Assembly: GCA_026261815.1 (NCBI GenBank)
Contig: JAMPIT010000379.1
Span: 19,270,501 to 19,334,500 of the forward strand
Source: Monarcha castaneiventris obscurior
Lineage: Eukaryota; Chordata; Aves; Passeriformes; Monarchidae
DNA: 64,000 nt
Direction: 5' to 3'
Shown: positions 60,138 to 64,000 of the stretch, piece after piece
Layout: each line of letters opens with the position of its first letter
Position numbering within the stretch: the stretch's first letter is position 1
Notes under the pieces: model-generated
Seen by the model: the letters and a program-made list of their open reading frames with translations, nothing else
What the model was told of the DNA's origin: nothing
Databases searched by the model: none
Program-made: the position numbers and the translations under genes

Positions 60138-61859
60138 GGTATTGTAAAATGGGTTCTCTTGATGATGAAAGCTGTAGCTGAATGTTTTCCATGAGTGTCA
60201 GGCAATTGCTGGACTGAAAACAGGCTGCAATACAAGCATTACTGTTGGGAGCATCTGCCTGATGCTGCACAGGTTGCCATCTAGCACCTACATAAATGGC
60301 CTAAAAAAGCAAGTCCATCAGACATTTCAACAAAATCACATTTTTTCAGACTGGACACATATTTTAGGTCATGATAAAGTTCTGCTAAAAACCAATAAGA
60401 CTTTGCAAATGCTTGGAGGAAATTAATACATCCTATGGAGCCTTGGAGGTCAGCAAAGATACTAGTGGAGCATGTAAAACTCTGCCATAGAACCTACAGT
60501 AAGAAAAAAAGATGATGGTTTTAAATGAAGCAAGAGGAAAGACAGTCTCCAGCATGAAAAGCTATGAAAAGTGGTAAATCAGAGGGGACACAAACACAAC
60601 AACAGTTTGATACAAATCATACTCTGACAGGGAAGTACCCGTGTGTTGTGTGAAGCAATTGCTCGTATTCATTCCACAGGTGGAGGAAAACATTGTTTGT
60701 ATATATCGAACACATCTCCTTTTGAAGGAAGGTAGTCAAGTATGTTACAGTCTCCTGACCTCTAAACTATTTACCTCTCAACTCACTATCTATTAAAATA
60801 TCGAAGTATATAATTTGTATTCTTCCACTAACTTCACACCACAAAAATTTAAGTGGAAAGTACCCTACCATGCAGGATCTAGAGAAGGACCTTCACTGCA
60901 AAAAAAAACTTTCAAAAGAAAATATTAATTAATTAACATTTCATCATTCATTAGGCATTGCCTGGATAACAAAATCTGTGCTAAGGTAATGAATGGAGCA
61001 ATGTGAGCAGACAAAGTGGAGGCAACCAACTTACTGGGGCTGGGCATTGGGGCAGGCAGAAGCTGCTTTCAGTACCCAGCATCCAGCAGAGCTGGCAAAG
61101 TCCTGCACGTCCTGGTGGTCCTCAAACAGATGGACAAAGTTACACCAAACTTTCATCACCATCAGGGCTGCCACTTCACCAGGCCTGCTGCGCTCTGCTG
61201 AGACCAGAAATCACCCCACATGCTCTGACGAGCCCTGGGCATGGTGACCCTCTTGGGCAGAAACTCCAGGCCAGTGCGGATTTAGGAAGAGCAGCTCGTG
61301 GGCAGAGCTGTGTGCAGGGCAATGGGCTGCTGGCAAAGGATAGGTGCATCCTGCACACACCCACCATGGCATGTCCTCCTGCTGGATAAACACTGACTCC
61401 AGACACCAAACTCCCCTCCTGGAGCCCTTGCAGCCAGTATGGAAACTAAGCAAATGCTTCGTTTCAAATCCATGCTTCAACCCCCTGGGTTGCTCCTTGG
61501 TCAGGCTTTAAAGACGTGTTGGGAAGTTTTGGCAGCGTTGCTTTCAACTTGGCCAGCAAGGAGATGTTGAAAGTTACACGACTGCCTCCACACTGGAGCT
61601 CTGAAATGTGTTAATTAAGACATTCTGTTACCAACCCTTTCCTTCCTACGCAAGACAAAACCCACCGGGTGCTAAACGTGCCTGAAATGTTTCGTATGTT
61701 TTAATGCTTCCCTGAATATGGATCAATTCTAACACTTTTTATAACGCCTGTATCCTAGCCAAGACAGAGCCGATGACTCCAGTCTGAGTCAAGCACACGT
61801 TTAACACCCTCTGCTGAATAGGTCCTAGAAGAGGAGAGAGTTCAAGAAGTCAGGGCAGG
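60138..61859. other. intergenic, no gene recognised
   Basis: Unique sequence. The GC-richer patch 60993-61480 opens overlapping frames on both strands without domain signal. Confidence 0.55.
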
Positions 61860-62265
61860 ATAGCAGCTGGGTAGATGTTTGTCTGAGCTGATCTTAAAGG
61901 CTTCCAGTAACAAAAGCTGCACAAGTTCCCTCTGGCAATTTACCCTGCTCCTTCAGTTTCCTTACTGATAGAAATTATTTTGTGAAGTCTAATGCAATGC
62001 CCTCCTACTGCAATTTAAATGTCGCTTTTCTTTCCTGTCTTCCATGGACACAGATAACACTGCTCCCCACAGCTGATGCGTACTTACTTGAAGCCCTCCG
62101 TATTTTCATTAGTCCAAACAATGCTGATTTGTCAATGTTTCCTCAGAAATGTATCCCAGGTCCCTGAGTACTGTGTTCCTCTGCACTCTCAACAACTGGC
62201 CTTTTTTCAGTGCTGAAACTGGAACTGTTGCCCCAGTGGAGGCCACACAAGTGTGAGCAGATGGG
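61860..62265 (-). mobile_element. old, diverged CR1/L3-type LINE fragment
   Basis: The plus strand follows the reverse complement of an old CR1 3' region in the right order: GATCTTAAAGGCTTCCAGTA, CAATTTACCCTGCTCC, CTACTGCAATTTAAAT, CTGTCTTCCATGGACACAGA, CTTACTTGAAGCCCTC, CTCTGCACTCTCAACAACTG, GTGCTGAAACTGGAAC. Each block is recognisable but heavily mutated, so it is much older than the copy at 43274. Confidence 0.65.
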
Positions 62266-64000
62266 AAGGATGAGGTTGTAGGTCCTACCAAGCCATTCTC
62301 CTATTACATGTCCCAGTAGGACACTTGCCTTCCACGCCACAACATGCCAAAGCTGAACTGTTCCCCTCTGCGATGCCATGAGCTATTGCCTCTCACTTTG
62401 TCACTTCACAAGTCAGAAGAGCCACTGGGACCAGGTGCTTCCCCACCACCCCTTTGTGCACTGAGGATTTGGGCAGAATTCCTTCAAATCTTGCTGTTCC
62501 CAAGGGGTAGGCTCTTCTCACCAATCCTTCCTCAATCCAGAAATCTCCTGCTCCTTGCTCTCCCACTGCTTGGCTGACAAACTTGGGCACCTCTGGGGTA
62601 ACTGCAGGTGAGTTTCTTTCTAATTCCTCCATGATGAATCCCAAAGGATGGCACTGGTGAGAGACTGTCCAAGTATCATTCTTGTCTGCAATTTATATAA
62701 CATAGACGTTTTTTGGACACCCATCAGCACACGTTCTTGTATGGAACTGATAGCTGAGCAAGAGCTTAGCAATAAAAAAAGGGGGAAATTTTCATTATAT
62801 TGTTTTCTCTTTACTTAAGTATTAATATCACTAGATAATACATATCCCTGTAATCTGGAACAAGGGTTTACTTCTTAGGATGTAAAAACTTCTTTCTATC
62901 GGATTGGAACACGTCTGTCTTGATCAGCTGGTATCTTGAGATACCTAAAAAAGAAGGAAAAAAATGCAGTTTTAGCAATAGCTAAAATAAGGAAAAGATC
63001 TCAGCCTGTCCAACCAAAACAATGACCTGATGCAGAAGTCAAGTCTATCAGGTAATGCTCAAGGGAACATTTTAAATAAGGAAAAAAGAGTGGAAGTGGG
63101 AAAAAAATATCATCATTGTATTCTTATGCAGTAATGTTCCTCCACTAGCATTAACAGCTTATCTCCCCATCTAAGCACTTCTCGATAACAGACTGGGTTT
63201 TATGTTGAGTACAGGCTGTACCAAGTCACTAAAACTATTCTATTGTTAAAGATTATATAAAATGGTCAATCAAAGTGTCACTTCTTCCTGCCCATCCCCC
63301 AGGCTGCTGCTGCAATAATTCCATATAAAAGCTAAGCGTGAAGGGGGAGCAAAGCACCAGGAGAGGGAGAAAATGGCACATGTCAGAGCCAGCAGGCACC
63401 TGAGACACCCCACCACCACAGAGGGTTGTACTGCAGTGTCACCTAAGCAAAAACATCCAAATAAAACTTGTTTAGTGAATTTGTCCTTGCAAAAAAACCA
63501 TTTGTGCACCTGCAGAGCTACGGAGCATCTTTCCACGCCCTGCTTGGTACAGCGGCTCCCAGCACAACACAGACGTGGGAGATGAAGCCAGAACAGGCTC
63601 AGGAGAAGTCCACTTTTCTAGCATTTCAAAGGAGATTTCTAGATAACCATGCTATATCCATGGCTCAGAAATAAGCTGTCAGACCAAAACAATGGAAAAC
63701 AATGACATTTGGTAACATCTGGAATTCAAAAAGCTGCCTGTTTTGTTGTTGGTGGTGGTGGGTTGGGTTTTTTCCTCCTAGCAGGTTTTCATACCTATTT
63801 ACAGTGGAATTTTGAAGGGGCTTTCCGAGAAGGCCTAAACTGGTAAAAGGTGGCAATTTGGAGCTCAGTGTCCAGTGTTCATGTGGGATGGGAAACAGCT
63901 CCTCTAAGCTTGAACAATCCCACAGGCATAATGAGCAGCAGGGCTTTGGGGACAAAGTCCTTCTATGCATGAGGGCAAAGTAATTGCTTACACTGAAGGA
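62266..64000. other. intergenic, no gene recognised
   Basis: Nothing supportable seen; short chance frames only. MRPS28, the expected neighbour beyond HEY1's 5' side, is not reached. Confidence 0.55.

Noticed and set aside
1..64000. CRISPR arrays, bacterial operons or phage modules
   Set aside because: The window is plainly vertebrate nuclear DNA with introns, CR1 elements and LTRs. The short tandem repeats found are simple duplications or microsatellites.

Overview
This is vertebrate nuclear DNA, almost certainly from a bird. The evidence is spliced GT-AG exons, several CR1 LINE 3' ends with their terminal GATTCTRT-type repeats, and a solo LTR that I recognise from memory as a type common in birds, especially Neoaves. 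Nearly all short open reading frames in the window are chance.

There is one confident, intact protein-coding gene: HEY1, a Notch-effector bHLH-Orange transcriptional repressor. It lies on the minus strand in five coding exons (24315-26338). I assembled it exon by exon; it encodes 305 residues with every splice site canonical. The first exons sit in a CpG-rich block. Two RBPJ (CSL) consensus sites, two CCAAT boxes and one HES/HEY-type CACGCG site lie just upstream, as expected for a direct Notch target. A roughly 390-base ATGG-type tetranucleotide tract abuts this promoter.

The left edge (1-2493) holds the 5' part of a defective betaretrovirus-like provirus on the minus strand: an LTR, a Lys1,2-type primer binding site and a broken gag ending in a CCHC zinc knuckle. 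It is inserted inside an older CR1 element. A solo LTR carrying a TAA microsatellite lies at 5763-6302. Four further CR1 fragments are at about 9780, 27382, 43274 and 61860.

The rest, about 2.7-23 kb and 27.7-64 kb, has no gene that I can support. It is probably the regulatory intergenic space around HEY1 (in human, STMN2 lies on the 3' side and MRPS28 on the 5' side). Several stretches have the look of developmental enhancers: about 34.0-34.4 kb (with an RBPJ site), 41.4-41.7 kb, 47.2-49.15 kb (CpG-rich), 50.8-51.1 kb and 59.3-59.5 kb. There is also an imperfect 135-base palindrome at 38324-38458 and a short clean hairpin at 35857-35897. Enhancer calls are inference from base composition and motif content, not from alignment.
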